Source: Malaciobacter mytili LMG 24559
Lineage (GTDB): Bacteria > Campylobacterota > Campylobacteria > Campylobacterales > Arcobacteraceae
Length of the DNA: 64,000 bases
Reading direction: 5' to 3'
Assembly (NCBI RefSeq): GCF_003346775.1
Contig: NZ_CP031219.1
Coordinates: 1,922,001 to 1,986,000, forward strand
Shown here one piece after another: positions 63,818-64,000 of the stretch. The notes beneath the pieces are model-generated. The model had not been told where the DNA came from, did not search any database, and was given only the letters and a program-made list of their open reading frames with translations. The position numbers and the translations under genes are program-made. Position 1 is the stretch's first letter. Each line of letters starts with the position of its first letter.

Positions 63818-64000
63818 TTAAGCTTTTTTTGAAACTCTATGACATTCATTTACAAAGTGTTTTGCATTTTCAACTGGTACATCAGGTAAAATACCATGAC
63901 CTAGATTAAAAATATGTCTTTTTCCACCCATTATTTCTTGTATTTTTTCAATACAAGCTGTTGTTTTTTCTTTTGAGTATAATCTACAAGGTTCCATATT
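63818..64000 (-). CDS. hemE: Uroporphyrinogen decarboxylase, 3' end
   Basis: The last ~60 codons of hemE; the gene starts beyond the right edge. The translated end includes FNLGHGILPDVPVENAKHFV, the conserved C-terminal motif of uroporphyrinogen decarboxylase, the haem-pathway enzyme that makes coproporphyrinogen III. Stop at 63818-63820. Confidence 0.95.
   Translation of the reverse strand, partial: NMEPCRLYSKEKTTACIEKIQEIMGGKRHIFNLGHGILPDVPVENAKHFVNECHRVSKKA

Noticed and set aside
1-64000. Prophage, integrase, plasmid or secretion-system cluster, or replication origin
   Set aside because: No phage structural, integrase, partition, secretion-apparatus or DnaA-box-rich region was recognised.

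Overview
The window is a strongly A+T-rich bacterial chromosome segment with short intergenic gaps and operon-like gene packing. The gene content points to the Arcobacter group (Arcobacteraceae, Campylobacterota): many histidine kinases of the 'HQW(K/R)QPL' type, a TorA plus mono-haem cytochrome pair like Campylobacter Cj0264c/Cj0265c, Campylobacterota-style porins, a NavAb-like channel, YajQ and clustered tRNA-Asn genes. This assignment is inferred from family resemblance, not from a search.

Layout. 1-8.8 kb (all minus strand): a giant LysM/RTX-repeat surface or secreted protein, open at the left edge, preceded by a small membrane protein. This two-gene start unit is duplicated upstream, where the giant gene survives only as a short truncated copy. 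8.9-16.1 kb: a DUF2062 membrane protein, a 51-residue Cys protein and two tandem ~1065-residue ankyrin-repeat proteins that overlap by one base. 16.3-21.5 kb: orphan proteins, then a copper operon (CopZ-like chaperone, ArsR repressor, CopA ATPase), a NUDT14-like Nudix hydrolase and another orphan. 21.5-28.7 kb: a two-component system divergent from a ferredoxin plus molybdopterin oxidoreductase pair, then a YeiH-type carrier and a LysR regulator; the context suggests respiratory sulfur chemistry. 28.7-34.6 kb: a membrane protein, YajQ, two paralogous histidine kinases and a YeeZ-like NAD(P)-binding protein. 34.6-41 kb: uracil salvage (uraA/upp), a voltage-gated cation channel with an unusually acidic pore, purine salvage (phosphoribosyltransferase plus AzgA permease) and a DUF89 phosphatase. 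41-45.3 kb: an aminotransferase, an AraC/GyrI regulator, an HD-GYP protein with a degenerate receiver, and a cytochrome c. 45.4-48 kb: an ArsR plus Zn/Cd ATPase operon. 48-55 kb: a TMAO respiration operon (TorA, cytochrome, response regulator, oligopeptide-binding-like protein, histidine kinase). 55-60 kb: an AraC/YqhD-like pair and two paralogous porins, each followed by the same ~85-nt structured repeat. 60-62.5 kb: a TauE exporter and a TetR-GNAT-YczE operon. 62.5-64 kb: three identical tRNA-Asn genes, a radical SAM protein and the 3' end of hemE.

The most interesting items are: (i) the native TFEDWTD selectivity filter in the NavAb-like channel, which resembles engineered calcium-selective filters; (ii) the repeated structured element behind both porins; (iii) the duplicated, mosaic start unit of the giant LysM/RTX gene; (iv) the substrate-binding protein placed between the regulator and kinase of the TMAO operon with no transporter genes; and (v) CATATG operator arrays with an exact 16-bp period at both ArsR/metal-ATPase loci. 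No CRISPR array, insertion sequence, prophage or replication origin was seen.
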